A stretch of 64,000 bases of DNA. It comes from Alphaproteobacteria bacterium. Its GTDB lineage: Bacteria > Pseudomonadota > Alphaproteobacteria > UBA8366 > Aestuariispiraceae. Positions 18,142-26,644 of the stretch are shown in pieces (within the stretch, counting starts at the first letter, position 1; each line of letters starts with the position of its first letter). Both the position numbers and the translations under genes were made by a program. The notes under the pieces were generated by a model that searched no databases, was not told the origin of the DNA, and saw only the letters and a program-made list of their open reading frames with translations. The stretch is from positions 4,224,001 to 4,288,000 of the forward strand of contig JAWPMN010000001.1 in assembly GCA_033344895.1 (NCBI GenBank), in the 5' to 3' direction.

Positions 18142-18171
18142 AAGCCCCGCCTCTCTCCCGAGGCGGGGCTT
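18142..18171 (+). terminator. Rho-independent terminator of glnBA
   Basis: AAGCCCCGCCT and AGGCGGGGCTT (18142-18152 and 18161-18171) form a perfect 11-base stem around an 8-base loop, 25 bases after the glnA stop. The T-run is short and interrupted. The symmetric A/T ends may also serve the convergent DUF457 gene. Confidence 0.85.
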
Positions 18172-18189
18172 TCGCTTTCCCACGTACGC

Positions 18190-19284
18190 TCAGCAACCCA
18201 GATCGAGGGGCGGCAGCACATCCGCGTCGAGCGGCAGGTCAACGCGATTGACCCGCTCGGCCTCTCTTACCGTTCCCTTCCCCATGACACCGTTGATCAG
18301 CCAGTCCAGATCCCGTGACAGTTCCCGTACCGGCCGCAAACGTTCGGCCACGATGGGCAGTATCCCGTTCGGGGTCAGTTGCCCAATCTCAAAACGGAAG
18401 ACGTAATCGGGGGTCAGGCCCATTCGAAGGTCGGCAACACGGACAATTTCGCCCTCCCGCTCCAGGCGGACGAATCCTTCGCTGAACTCCGCAATCCTAT
18501 TCAGTTCCGTCAGAGATGAGGCACAGGACAGCGCCTCTACATTGCGGTGATGGGCATAGGCCAGCACCTCCTCCGTTCCCCCCAGCAAAGGCACGTAGAG
18601 GTTCACGTAATCGTCGTCACGCAGCAGGACGACCTTCCAGAACAGGGTGTTGAAGGGCACCGGTGTTGCCAGGAACCGATCCGCCGGCAGCCGCTCACCG
18701 ACCGCGTCCGCCGCCCTGGCAAGCGCGACCTGCTGTGCCCCTGCGGACCACGCCAGATACCCGGTCGACAACATGAAGGCTGCCATGAGGCCACGTCGAA
18801 ACCGGTCCTGCCAGCGGGACAGGAACAGGGCCCAGATCGTGAGCACAAGGAGCGGCAGCGTATATAGCGGGTCGATAATGAAGATTGAGCCGAGCCCGAA
18901 CGGCTCCGCCGATATCGGCCAGAACAGCTGCGTGCCGTATACCGTCATGGCATCCAGCAGGGCATGCGTCGCGAAACAAAGATAGACGGCGGCATAGACC
19001 CGCCATCGGCTCAGGGGTTGCTCCGCCTTTCCGAACGCTCTGAACAACCTCAGGATCGCCTCTCCGAAAAGAGGCGTCGCTAGGAGATGAACTACCAGGG
19101 AATGGGTCGCTCCGCGATGCAGGACAAAGCTGTCGACGGGGCCGTCATATGGGAAAAAGACATCCAGATCCGGGACCGTGCCCAGCAATCCACCGACAAT
19201 GACCGCTTTCCTGGGCCCGATGCCAGGCCCCAGCGCCGCGGCGCCGACACAGGCGCCCAGTACGAATTGTGTCGCTGAATCCAC
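18190..19284 (-). CDS. DUF457 (YdjM-like) membrane-bound predicted metal-dependent hydrolase
   Basis: 364-aa inner-membrane protein of the YdjM/YbcI group. The metal-binding signature is at the N terminus: VPDLDVFFPY followed by LHRGATHSLVVHLL, then FATHALLDAMTVYGTQLFWP. Several hydrophobic segments fill residues 1-170 and a soluble C-terminal half of about 190 residues follows. It starts at GTG 19284 with AGGAG seven bases upstream. The physiological substrate is unknown; E. coli YdjM is SOS-induced, but I see no LexA site here. Confidence 0.85.
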   Translation of the reverse strand: MDSATQFVLGACVGAAALGPGIGPRKAVIVGGLLGTVPDLDVFFPYDGPVDSFVLHRGATHSLVVHLLATPLFGEAILRLFRAFGKAEQPLSRWRVYAAVYLCFATHALLDAMTVYGTQLFWPISAEPFGLGSIFIIDPLYTLPLLVLTIWALFLSRWQDRFRRGLMAAFMLSTGYLAWSAGAQQVALARAADAVGERLPADRFLATPVPFNTLFWKVVLLRDDDYVNLYVPLLGGTEEVLAYAHHRNVEALSCASSLTELNRIAEFSEGFVRLEREGEIVRVADLRMGLTPDYVFRFEIGQLTPNGILPIVAERLRPVRELSRDLDWLINGVMGKGTVREAERVNRVDLPLDADVLPPLDLGC

Positions 19285-19483
19285 GCCTTATCTCCTGATA
19301 CCCGGTCGATCCCCAGAAGCCTGTATGTAGGGTGCCGCCATCGATTGTCACGCTTTGTCGCGAGGTATGCACCGAATGCAGGGCTAGGTTACGCCGCTCG
19401 CGTTTGTACTGCACTGCAACTAGGCGCATCTATGGCGCGTCGCGATGAGGCGACATGACAAATTCCGAAGACGGAGAACACCC

Positions 19484-19567
19484 ATGGACACCGTCCTGTG
19501 TTCAGCCCTTCTGCTGGTAGCGGCGATCGCCGCAAATGCAGAAACGCTCACCCGGGCGTTCAGCTGA
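19484..19567 (+). CDS. 27-residue hydrophobic mini-protein or leader peptide
   Basis: A 28-codon frame beginning ATG 19484 encodes MDTVLCSALLLVAAIA followed by ANAETLTRAFS. GGAG lies eight bases upstream and a strong terminator begins 20 bases after the stop, so it looks like a complete transcription unit. The peptide has one short hydrophobic stretch ending in an Ala-rich, signal-peptidase-like ANA. It could be a small membrane peptide, a leader, or the tail of a small RNA gene. The rest of 19285-19483 shows no gene. I do not recognise homologues. Confidence 0.45.
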   Translation: MDTVLCSALLLVAAIAANAETLTRAFS

Positions 19568-19586
19568 CACCCATTTCCCAAATTAG

Positions 19587-19627
19587 GTAGCGGCCCCGGC
19601 CTGTATCAGGCGGGGCCGTTACTTTTT
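19587..19627 (+). terminator. Rho-independent terminator after the mini-gene
   Basis: GTAGCGGCCCCGGCCTG pairs with CAGGCGGGGCCGTTAC with one bulged base and a short loop, followed by TTTTT at 19623-19627. It is a textbook plus-strand terminator and cannot belong to glnA, which has its own far upstream. Confidence 0.88.
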
Positions 19628-19641
19628 GGGCGCGATCTCCA

Positions 19642-20580
19642 TTACGACGCGGACTCGGCGATCTTTGCCGGATCGGTGTTGCCGCCACAGACCAGAACAC
19701 CGACACGCTCTTTCGGTTCGGGCCTATAGGCTCCGCCGACCAGCGCTGCCAGGGCCGTGGCGCCCCCCGGTTCCGCGATCAAACGCAGGCGATCCCACAG
19801 CAGTCTCTGGGCCGCGCGTACCGCATCGTCCCCAACGAGGACGCTCTCCGAAACGAATGCCTGCGCCGCTGCGAAACCCAGTTCACCGACGCGACGCGCC
19901 CCGAGTGAATCCGCGGCAGGTCCGGATACGGTCACATCCACGGGATGCCCTGCCTCGAGCGCCGCGTTCAAACAGGGAGTACCGACCGTTTCGACGGCCA
20001 CCACCTTCTTCCGTCCGCACAACCAGCTTGCAACGCCGCCGATCAGGCCGCCGCCTCCAACGGCAATCAGGTAGGTATCCACGTCCGGCGCCTGCGCTTC
20101 GAACTCCAGCCCCACGGTTCCCTGTCCGGCGAGAATATCCGGCTGATCGTAGGCATGCAGAAGCACCGCGCTGGTTTCCGCCTGTCGTGCCTGGCAAGCC
20201 TCCAACGCCTCCGCAAACTCCCGCCCGACAACGTTCAGCGTTGCGCCATAGGATTCCAGCAGCCGCTTTTTTGCCGGCGAGACAATCTCCGGTACGAAAA
20301 TTTCAGCCCTGTATCCCAGGCGCCGCGCTGCAAAGGCCACCGCAGCCCCATGGTTGCCCCCGGATGCGGCAATCGCACCGGCGGACGGAACGGACTGCGA
20401 CAACAACGCATTGAACGCACCACGCGGCTTGAAGGAGGAAGCATGCTGAAGCTGTTCGAGCTTAAGCGTGACGTCGACGCCATCGAGAAAATCGCCGGCG
20501 GGGAGTGATATGACCGGCGTGCGGCGGATATAGGACCCGATCCGATCATAGGCGGCGGAGATGTCATTTTTCGCAATCAT
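19642..20580 (-). CDS. Threonine/serine dehydratase-like PLP enzyme
   Basis: 312-aa fold-type II PLP enzyme, the size of catabolic threonine dehydratase or serine racemase (no ACT regulatory domain). The PLP lysine sits in ASSFKPRGAFNALLS, the substrate/PLP loop in AASGGNHGAAVAFAARRLG and the phosphate-binding glycine loop in YLIAVGGGGLIGGVASW. The C terminus reads GVLVCGGNTDP. Ser/Thr deamination to 2-oxo-acids is inferred; racemase activity is possible. It is divergent from the PAS-protein gene. Confidence 0.87.
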   Translation of the reverse strand: MIAKNDISAAYDRIGSYIRRTPVISLPAGDFLDGVDVTLKLEQLQHASSFKPRGAFNALLSQSVPSAGAIAASGGNHGAAVAFAARRLGYRAEIFVPEIVSPAKKRLLESYGATLNVVGREFAEALEACQARQAETSAVLLHAYDQPDILAGQGTVGLEFEAQAPDVDTYLIAVGGGGLIGGVASWLCGRKKVVAVETVGTPCLNAALEAGHPVDVTVSGPAADSLGARRVGELGFAAAQAFVSESVLVGDDAVRAAQRLLWDRLRLIAEPGGATALAALVGGAYRPEPKERVGVLVCGGNTDPAKIAESAS

Positions 20581-20760
20581 CGATGGCCCCTACAGTCTTG
20601 TTTCCGGAACCGGTAGCCGCCGGTTGCCGCTCTGGCAAGTTTTGATCCGTCACCGAATTATTGCCTCAACGGCGCAATCGCCTCCCTTCCTAAAGCAATG
20701 CAAAAACTCTATGTTAACCAACCGGCATAAGGTAGGGCGCCGGGATTTAGGGGATGGCCG

Positions 20761-21237
20761 TTGGTCAAATTTGAAGTCGATCCGCTGTTCGAAATTCTCG
20801 AGCAGCCTGAACTGCAGGAAGCAAGGGCGCTCCACGACTACTGGCGGTCATTATGGACCGGCACGGAACTGCCGAACCGGAACGACATCAAGCTTGAAGA
20901 GGTCGCCAGACTGGGATGCGCCGACCGGATCTTCATCATGGATCCACTTCCGAACGGCGATTGGCAGTATCGCCTGCTGGGCAGCGAAATCGTCCGCTAT
21001 TTCGGGCGCGACGTGACCGGTGTCCCCTTTCGGCGGCACATGCGCGCCGACGAGGCCGAAGAGGCCATCCGAATTTCGAACCAGGTTGCACAATCGAGAA
21101 CGCCGATCTTCCTGAAGGTTCGGTTCGCCAGCGGCGACCATATCGGCATCATCGAAACCATGTCGCTGCCAATCCTGGCGCGGAAAGGCGGTCAGATCTG
21201 GCTGTTCGGCGGAACCTTTTTCACCCCCGACCCTTAG
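20761..21237 (+). CDS. PAS-domain protein
   Basis: 158-aa stand-alone sensor-type protein matching the PAS_5-like family common in Rhodospirillales. The core reads CADRIFIMDPLPNGDWQYRL, GSEIVRYFGRDVTGVPF and the terminal ILARKGGQIWLFGGTFF, with no output domain. It starts at TTG 20761 with AGGGGA six bases upstream; no ATG or GTG gives a better frame. It may bind a small ligand or partner. It converges with the hydrolase gene, overlapping by 17 bases. Confidence 0.7.
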   Translation: MVKFEVDPLFEILEQPELQEARALHDYWRSLWTGTELPNRNDIKLEEVARLGCADRIFIMDPLPNGDWQYRLLGSEIVRYFGRDVTGVPFRRHMRADEAEEAIRISNQVAQSRTPIFLKVRFASGDHIGIIETMSLPILARKGGQIWLFGGTFFTPDP

Positions 21238-22069
21238 CCATGTGCTCCGTCACGAACCTTTCTATATCGGTCAGAAATCCGTGTTCAAACAGATCGACAT
21301 GGCCCGCTTCCGGCTTGTACACGAATTCCTTCGGTTCCTGCGCCACCTGAAAAAGGCGTCTGCCATGGCGTTCGGGGATGATCCGGTCCTGGCCACCATG
21401 CCCGATCAGTACAGGTATTCGGACATTCGCAATGCGCGCGGCGGAATCGAAACGGTCCTTCAGAAGCAGTCGGACCGGCACGTACCAATAGAGCCGCGCG
21501 GCCACTTCCATGACGCTGTCGAAAGGCGCATCGAGGACAAGCGCACCGAGATCCGGTCGTTCCGCCGCCAGGGCCGTTGCGACACCGGAACCAAGCGATT
21601 CCCCGAACAGAACGATCCGATCCGGCGCTATCCCGCGGTCCTGCAGCCAGTTCAAAACAGCGCGCCCATCGGCGATCAGCGCGTCCTCCGATGGTCGCCC
21701 GTCGGTGCCCGCATTGTATCGATAGGCCGGCATCAGGACGCCCCAACCTTTCGATAGGAACGCCGTCATGCGCTCTTCCCGGTCGGCCTGGCTTCCGGCA
21801 TTGCCATGAAAATACAGGAGCACCGGCGCATCCGCCGACGCTGGCGCCGCCCACCAGGAAAACAGTCCCAGACCGTCATGCGAGGGGACTTCTTCGATCG
21901 AAACATGTCCGGACAGGACCGCCCCGGGACGCGGTCGGTCGCCATTGGGGTGGTACAACAGGGCCCGTTGCGCGATGTACAGGCCGAGCACCAGCATCAC
22001 ATAGGCCAGCAGGACCGCCCCTGTAATCATCAATGTCACGGTCATGATCGGCCCGGCCATTCCTCGCAT
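21221..22069 (-). CDS. Membrane-anchored alpha/beta hydrolase (FrsA/BEM46-like)
   Basis: About 282 aa with an N-terminal transmembrane anchor (VTLMITGAVLLAYVMLVLGLY) followed by RALLYHPNGDRPRPG, then the hydrolase core. The oxyanion strand reads PVLLYFHGNAGSQADRE, the nucleophile elbow VLFGESLGSGVATALA, the acid IGHGGQDRIIP, and the His is in KPEAGHVDLFE. This is the COG1073/BEM46 group with unknown substrate. The start is uncertain: I use ATG 22069, but 22126 is possible, and longer forms would overlap the divergent DUF1194 gene. Confidence 0.83.
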   Translation of the reverse strand: MRGMAGPIMTVTLMITGAVLLAYVMLVLGLYIAQRALLYHPNGDRPRPGAVLSGHVSIEEVPSHDGLGLFSWWAAPASADAPVLLYFHGNAGSQADREERMTAFLSKGWGVLMPAYRYNAGTDGRPSEDALIADGRAVLNWLQDRGIAPDRIVLFGESLGSGVATALAAERPDLGALVLDAPFDSVMEVAARLYWYVPVRLLLKDRFDSAARIANVRIPVLIGHGGQDRIIPERHGRRLFQVAQEPKEFVYKPEAGHVDLFEHGFLTDIERFVTEHMAKGRG

Positions 22070-22184
22070 CGGTTCCCACCGTTGATAGCCTTCGTGTCGG
22101 TTGCGGTCCAGTGAACCATGCCGCATGATTTCACCCGGCTGCCGGCGATTAGCCCGCTCGGTCCGAAACAGTGTCGGAAACCGC

Positions 22185-23009
22185 ATGTCGATTCCGAAGG
22201 ATATCGTTCCGAAATCGGGCCGCAAGTCGGTCTGCGGTGGCATGTCCCGCCGCGCGGCCCTCGTGTCCGGCACCGCGGCCTTGCTGACCGGTCCGGTCCA
22301 TGCCCAGGGCAACCTGCCGGTCGATCTGATCCTGCTCCTCGCTATTGACTGTTCCTACAGTGTCAGCCGCACTGAATACAATCTGCAGACACAAGGCCTC
22401 GCCCTCGCCTTCCTGGACCCGGAAATCGTCGAGGCAGCCCTGGCGGGACCGAACGGCAGAATCGCCCTCGCGGTGATGCAGTGGTCCAGCGAGAACAGCC
22501 AGATCCCGAGCATTCCCTGGAGGCTAATCGACACGCCCGAAGCGGCGGTCCAGTTCTCCGTTCACCTCTCCACCATGGCGCGCCAGACGGCGGATGGTGC
22601 AACAGCCCTCGGAGACGCGCTCAGCCAGGCTGGCGCATATATCCAGTCGGCCCCATACGACGCGTTCCGGCGGGTCATCGATGTTTCAGGTGACGGTCGG
22701 AAGAATACCGGTTCTGTCGTCACGCCGGTACGGGACGCTCTGGTGGAACGCGGCATAACGATCAACGCGCTCGCCATCCTGAACGAGGATCCGGAGCTCG
22801 ACGCCTATTACGCGCGCGACCTGATTGGCGGCATCGGATCCTTTGTCATGATCGCCAACGACTACAAGGAGTATGGCAAAGCGATCCGAAAGAAGTTGCT
22901 TCGCGAGATTCGGTTCGTACCGGTTTCCGAGGCCGATCCGGGGCGTCTGCAGTCAGAATGGCCAGCCCGGAACGGACTTCGGGAGGGCCAGAAAAATCGG
23001 GATTCCTAA
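22185..23009 (+). CDS. Exported DUF1194 (von Willebrand A-like) protein
   Basis: About 274 aa with a twin-arginine-type leader (GGMSRRAALVSGTAALLTG, ending VHAQG) and then a VWA-like domain with an intact MIDAS start LLLAIDCSYSVSRTEY. DVSGDGRKNTG supplies the second metal-site loop. DUF1194 proteins are periplasmic or exported with unknown function; metal-dependent adhesion or chaperone roles are inferred. I use ATG 22185 with GGAAA upstream. ATG 22242, directly before the RR motif, is an alternative. Confidence 0.83.
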   Translation: MSIPKDIVPKSGRKSVCGGMSRRAALVSGTAALLTGPVHAQGNLPVDLILLLAIDCSYSVSRTEYNLQTQGLALAFLDPEIVEAALAGPNGRIALAVMQWSSENSQIPSIPWRLIDTPEAAVQFSVHLSTMARQTADGATALGDALSQAGAYIQSAPYDAFRRVIDVSGDGRKNTGSVVTPVRDALVERGITINALAILNEDPELDAYYARDLIGGIGSFVMIANDYKEYGKAIRKKLLREIRFVPVSEADPGRLQSEWPARNGLREGQKNRDS

Positions 23010-23183
23010 TACGTTAACCATGACTTATCCTTGCCCGGCCAACCAGAAAGTTGGTATGGACGGCACGTCGAGAATCATTGAGTATCCAATAGTGGCCTAT
23101 CATATCCGCGTGACGGCATGTGTTAGACTGCAAGATAACCCGATGTGTAACATCGCCTATTGCAGGGTGAGGGACGCGAATAC

Positions 23184-23678
23184 ATGACGGATTTGTCCCG
23201 CGAGGAGCTCCGGGCACACCTGTCCGCCGTCGAGGCGCAGGTGCGGGCCGCTTTGCGTATCGTCGCGGCCGAATCCAAATCCGTCCAGCAGGCGCACAGC
23301 GCGCTTCGCGCGGACCTGTCCGCAGCCCTGATCCGGCTGCAATCGGAGATGAATGACGGAAACAAGCGTGTCGACGGAAAGGTTGAGAAGGTGATCACCG
23401 AAATCAACGGCCTTTCCCGGCAACGCCGTCTGACCGCTGCAATCCTGACCACGCTGGTTCTTCTGTTCGGTATCACGCTGGGGCTTTTCGCCGGCGGTGG
23501 CTGGTATCTGGTCAGTCAGAAGGGCGGAACATCCTCGATGTCCGCTCCTTTCGGTCAGTCCTCATCCTCGGGTGCCGGTCAATCCGCACCCGCGGCCAGC
23601 ATTGCATTGCCCAGCGCGGGCAGCACCCAGACCGGTACCGGGCAAGATTCCCAGCGCGGTGTCGTTACCGCACAGTAG
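23184..23678 (+). CDS. Coiled-coil, single-pass membrane protein of unknown function
   Basis: 164-aa protein with no family I recognise. Residues 1-80 are charged and heptad-like (LSREELRAHLSAVEAQVRAA and NDGNKRVDGKVEKVITEI). One membrane segment lies at about 87-112 (TAAILTTLVLLFGITLGLFA). The outer tail is short and rich in Ser/Gly/Ala/Gln. The topology suggests a cytoplasmic coiled coil anchored in the inner membrane. I chose ATG 23184 (MTDLSREEL). The 174 bases upstream are AT-rich and probably hold the promoter. Confidence 0.65.
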   Translation: MTDLSREELRAHLSAVEAQVRAALRIVAAESKSVQQAHSALRADLSAALIRLQSEMNDGNKRVDGKVEKVITEINGLSRQRRLTAAILTTLVLLFGITLGLFAGGGWYLVSQKGGTSSMSAPFGQSSSSGAGQSAPAASIALPSAGSTQTGTGQDSQRGVVTAQ

Positions 23679-23705
23679 TCCTACCGGCGCGTTGCGGACC
23701 ACACA

Positions 23706-25745
23706 CTACAGATTGATGCAGAGCCGCAAGGCGTCATAGGTTGCCGCCGCAATGTTGCGTGACGTGACGCAATCGCCGATGCGGTAGACGCGATACCCGT
23801 CGCCGTGAGCCTCCTCATACGGCTGTTGTCTGCCCGCAGCCAGGGCCTCAAGATCCATGCGTCCACCGTTTGTCGCCCTGCCCCGAAGATCCTGAAAGAT
23901 CCCGTCCATCGGAAAGGTGCCGTGTTCGACCACGACCCGGTCGGCCGAGACTTCTTCCACTTCCGTGGTGATCTCGTTCTCGAAGCGCGCGATCAGACGG
24001 TTGCCGTCACGACGGACATCGATCAGGCGGCGGTCCATTTTCGGATCGACCTTCAATTCGTAGAGGCGTTTCTTCCAGAAGACCCTCTCACCATAGGCCT
24101 GTTCCTGGATGCGCATGTCATCGATCGAATAGAGGGAAACCGATGCGCCCGCCTGACGCAGGCGTTCGACGGCAGTCGGTGCCGCGTGACGACCGGTTCC
24201 GTCCCAAACGATGACCTCCTCTCCGCCTGTCGGCGTATCGGTCAGGACATCCCAGGATGTGGTCACATGTTCCGCCCCGGGGATCCATTCCGTATCCGGA
24301 ATCCCGCCTGTCGCGACAATGACCACATCGGCCCTCAGCGCCTCGACATCCGACGGCTCCATGAAGCGGTTCAAATATACCGTGACGCCGAGACGCTCCA
24401 GCTCCTGCGCCCGCCAGTCCACCACCCCGACAATATCGCCGCGCCAGCTGGCGGTCTTGGCAAGCTGGACCTGGCCCCCCAGTTGAGCCGACGCTTCATA
24501 CAATTCCACGACATGGCCGCGTTCGGCGCAGACCCGTGCCGCCTCAAGCCCGGCTGGCCCGCCCCCGACGACCACGATCCTCTTGGCCGGGCCTTCGGAT
24601 CTGGTGATGACGTGCGGGAATCGGGTTTCCCGGCCGGTGGACGGATTATGAAGGCAGGTCGGCCGATGTTCCGACATGCAATGCGTGGCGCCGACACAGG
24701 GCCGAACGCGATCCGCCTCCCCCGCCTCCAGTTTTCGGACAATGTAGGGATCGGCGATATGCGCGCGCGTCATGCCGACCATATCCAGAAGCCCCTCGGC
24801 AATGGCGTAACGGGCGGTGGCTAGGTCTGAGATGCGTGCGGCGTGAAAGACCGGCAGTTTGACGGCGCGCTTGAACTTGGCTGCCTTTTCCAACCAGGGT
24901 GCGATCGGCATCGCCATGCCCGGCATGTTATCCTTTGCAAGGCTGAGCGCCGTGTCCATCCGTCCATAGATGGCATTGAAGAAATCAAGCGTGCCACTCT
25001 CCTGGAACTTCTCGGCAATGGCCAGACAGTCCTCGTCGGTCAGGCCGCCGGCCAACCCTTCGTCGACCACGAAACGGAACCCGACCAGGAAGTCATCCCC
25101 TACCCTGCGCCGGATTTCATCGTAGACCATCAGACCGAAGCGGCATCGGTTTTCCAGGGATCCGCCGAACTCATCTGTTCGCTTGTTCGTGGCCGGGGAC
25201 AGAAACTGCCCGATCAGATGGCCGCCGGCCAGCGTCTCGATACCGTCCAGGCCGCCTTCCTTGCAGCGCCAGGCGGCATCCCCAAACGCCTTCACCACGC
25301 GATCGATGTCGTCGCGGTCCATCTCCCGGGCGAAGGCGCGATGCAGGGTTTCGCGGGTCGGCGACGGCGCGATCATCGGCAGCCAGTCACCGGCATAGGA
25401 ATCCCCGCGTCGGCCCAGATGGGTGATCTGGCACATCAGGGCCGCACCGTGGCGATGCATACGCTCCGAGAAACGCTGCAGATGCGGGATCACCGCGTCG
25501 ACCCCGATATTCAGTTGTTGAAAGGTATTGGGGCTGTCCGCGGCGACGTTGGATGACCCGCCGAACATGGAAAGGCCGATGCCCCCCTTTGCCTTCTCCT
25601 CATGATAGGCCTGATATCGTTCCGCAGGCATCCCATCGTCGTGCAGGCCGCAGGCATGGCTGGTGCTCATGATCCTGTTCCGGATCGTCAGATGCTTGAT
25701 GGTGATCGGCTGCAGCAAAGGGTCCTTGGTAACGGTATCCGGCAT
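23706..25745 (-). CDS. NADH:flavin oxidoreductase, dimethylglycine/N-methylproline demethylase-like
   Basis: 679-aa flavoprotein of the DgcA/StcD/trimethylamine-dehydrogenase group. An Old-Yellow-Enzyme barrel occupies about residues 1-345 (TSHACGLHDDGMPAERYQAY, QITHLGRRGDS, GGSLENRCRFGL), then a cluster region, then a nucleotide-binding half (IVVVGGGPAGLEAARVCAERG at 390-410). The cluster region has Cys350, Cys356 and Cys364. The fourth Cys of the CxxC pattern is Ala353 (CVGATHC), a variant I recall in DgcA-like proteins. Oxidative N-demethylation of betaine derivatives is likely; the substrate is not certain. It stands alone. Confidence 0.82.
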   Translation of the reverse strand: MPDTVTKDPLLQPITIKHLTIRNRIMSTSHACGLHDDGMPAERYQAYHEEKAKGGIGLSMFGGSSNVAADSPNTFQQLNIGVDAVIPHLQRFSERMHRHGAALMCQITHLGRRGDSYAGDWLPMIAPSPTRETLHRAFAREMDRDDIDRVVKAFGDAAWRCKEGGLDGIETLAGGHLIGQFLSPATNKRTDEFGGSLENRCRFGLMVYDEIRRRVGDDFLVGFRFVVDEGLAGGLTDEDCLAIAEKFQESGTLDFFNAIYGRMDTALSLAKDNMPGMAMPIAPWLEKAAKFKRAVKLPVFHAARISDLATARYAIAEGLLDMVGMTRAHIADPYIVRKLEAGEADRVRPCVGATHCMSEHRPTCLHNPSTGRETRFPHVITRSEGPAKRIVVVGGGPAGLEAARVCAERGHVVELYEASAQLGGQVQLAKTASWRGDIVGVVDWRAQELERLGVTVYLNRFMEPSDVEALRADVVIVATGGIPDTEWIPGAEHVTTSWDVLTDTPTGGEEVIVWDGTGRHAAPTAVERLRQAGASVSLYSIDDMRIQEQAYGERVFWKKRLYELKVDPKMDRRLIDVRRDGNRLIARFENEITTEVEEVSADRVVVEHGTFPMDGIFQDLRGRATNGGRMDLEALAAGRQQPYEEAHGDGYRVYRIGDCVTSRNIAAATYDALRLCINL

Positions 25746-25949
25746 GGCGGGCGCTCTCCCGTTTGGCTGAAAAGTGTCGGCTGGACAGACGGGAAGCCTA
25801 TCAAGGCCATTTCGGAATAAAAGCAGGTCACGGTAACAGCCGTCGTGCCGTCACGGAACGAGTGTCTTTGAGTTGCATTTCCCCCAACAATGCTTGCTGC
25901 TTTTACGCGAATCATTGCTCTCTTAGATCGTAGCAATCTGGATGCGGGC

Positions 25950-26585
25950 ATGATCCTACGGTTCGAAACGGCCTTGCGGGCCCTGTGGCTGATGACCGAC
26001 CGGCGCGACGCGGCCGCGGTGGAGCCGCATGGCCATGGCTGGACGGAGCGCTGGCAACGTCTGGATCGGGAAACCGCCCACAGGCTGCTATCGGCACAGC
26101 CGGACCGGCAGTCGACCTTACGAGAAATCCGCCGCGCCCTTGCCTTCTACGACGGCAGCGGTGTGAGTCGCCTGTCCGACGACGATGCGATGGCCGCCTT
26201 GTCGCGGCATTTCGACTTTGGCTGGGCCGTCGAAATCGACCGCATCCTGCCCAGCGGCGGCTGGCAGGGTGAGGATGATTCCGACAGCGCCATTATCGTG
26301 ACCGACGCGGTGGAGCCGGAGGAAAACCCGACCGGGGTGCCGGCCAAGAAGGAAAAGGACCACTTCATCATCGTCGAACTGGTCGGCGAGAACGGCGAAC
26401 CGATCCCCAACGAGCTCTGTCGCATCACCCTGCCAGACGGCGAAATCGTGGAACGCGAAACAAACAGCCAGGGCAAGGTCGAGGAATACGGCATCGAGGA
26501 AGGCGACTGCACGATCGAGTTCCCGGACCTCGACAAGGATGCCTGGGAACCCTATCAGGCGGCAGCTCAGGGAGCGGCGGCATGA
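25950..26585 (+). CDS. Orphan protein with a type VI-associated 'FPDLDKDAW' C-terminal domain
   Basis: About 211 aa in two parts. Residues 1-120 are an uncharacterised helical region rich in Arg and Asp. The C-terminal 70 residues (FIIVELVGENGEPIPNEL, ITLPDGEIVERETNSQGK, CTIEFPDLDKDAWEP) match a small beta-sandwich domain I know from genes next to VgrG/PAAR type VI spike genes and LysM-type partners. No vgrG, hcp or sheath gene is in the window. The start is uncertain: ATG 25950 has GGA upstream, while 25890 is in frame with no Shine-Dalgarno. A possible adaptor role is inferred. Confidence 0.6.
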   Translation: MILRFETALRALWLMTDRRDAAAVEPHGHGWTERWQRLDRETAHRLLSAQPDRQSTLREIRRALAFYDGSGVSRLSDDDAMAALSRHFDFGWAVEIDRILPSGGWQGEDDSDSAIIVTDAVEPEENPTGVPAKKEKDHFIIVELVGENGEPIPNELCRITLPDGEIVERETNSQGKVEEYGIEEGDCTIEFPDLDKDAWEPYQAAAQGAAA

Positions 26586-26644
26586 GTGATGAAGTTGGCG
26601 CCAAACCTGTCGGGAACGGAGATTGGGTCGTGGAGCACGGCTGA
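26582..26644 (+). pseudogene. Truncated start of a possible LysM-type gene
   Basis: A 20-codon frame whose ATG overlaps the stop of the preceding gene in an ATGA arrangement. It reads MSDEVGAKPV then GNGDWVVEHG and ends at TGA. The end WVVEHG resembles the first strand of LysM-like partners (xVVxxGDCxSSIA) that usually follow the FPDLDKDAW-domain gene. I infer that a translationally coupled downstream gene has been lost or cut here. It could instead be a genuine micro-peptide. Confidence 0.35.
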
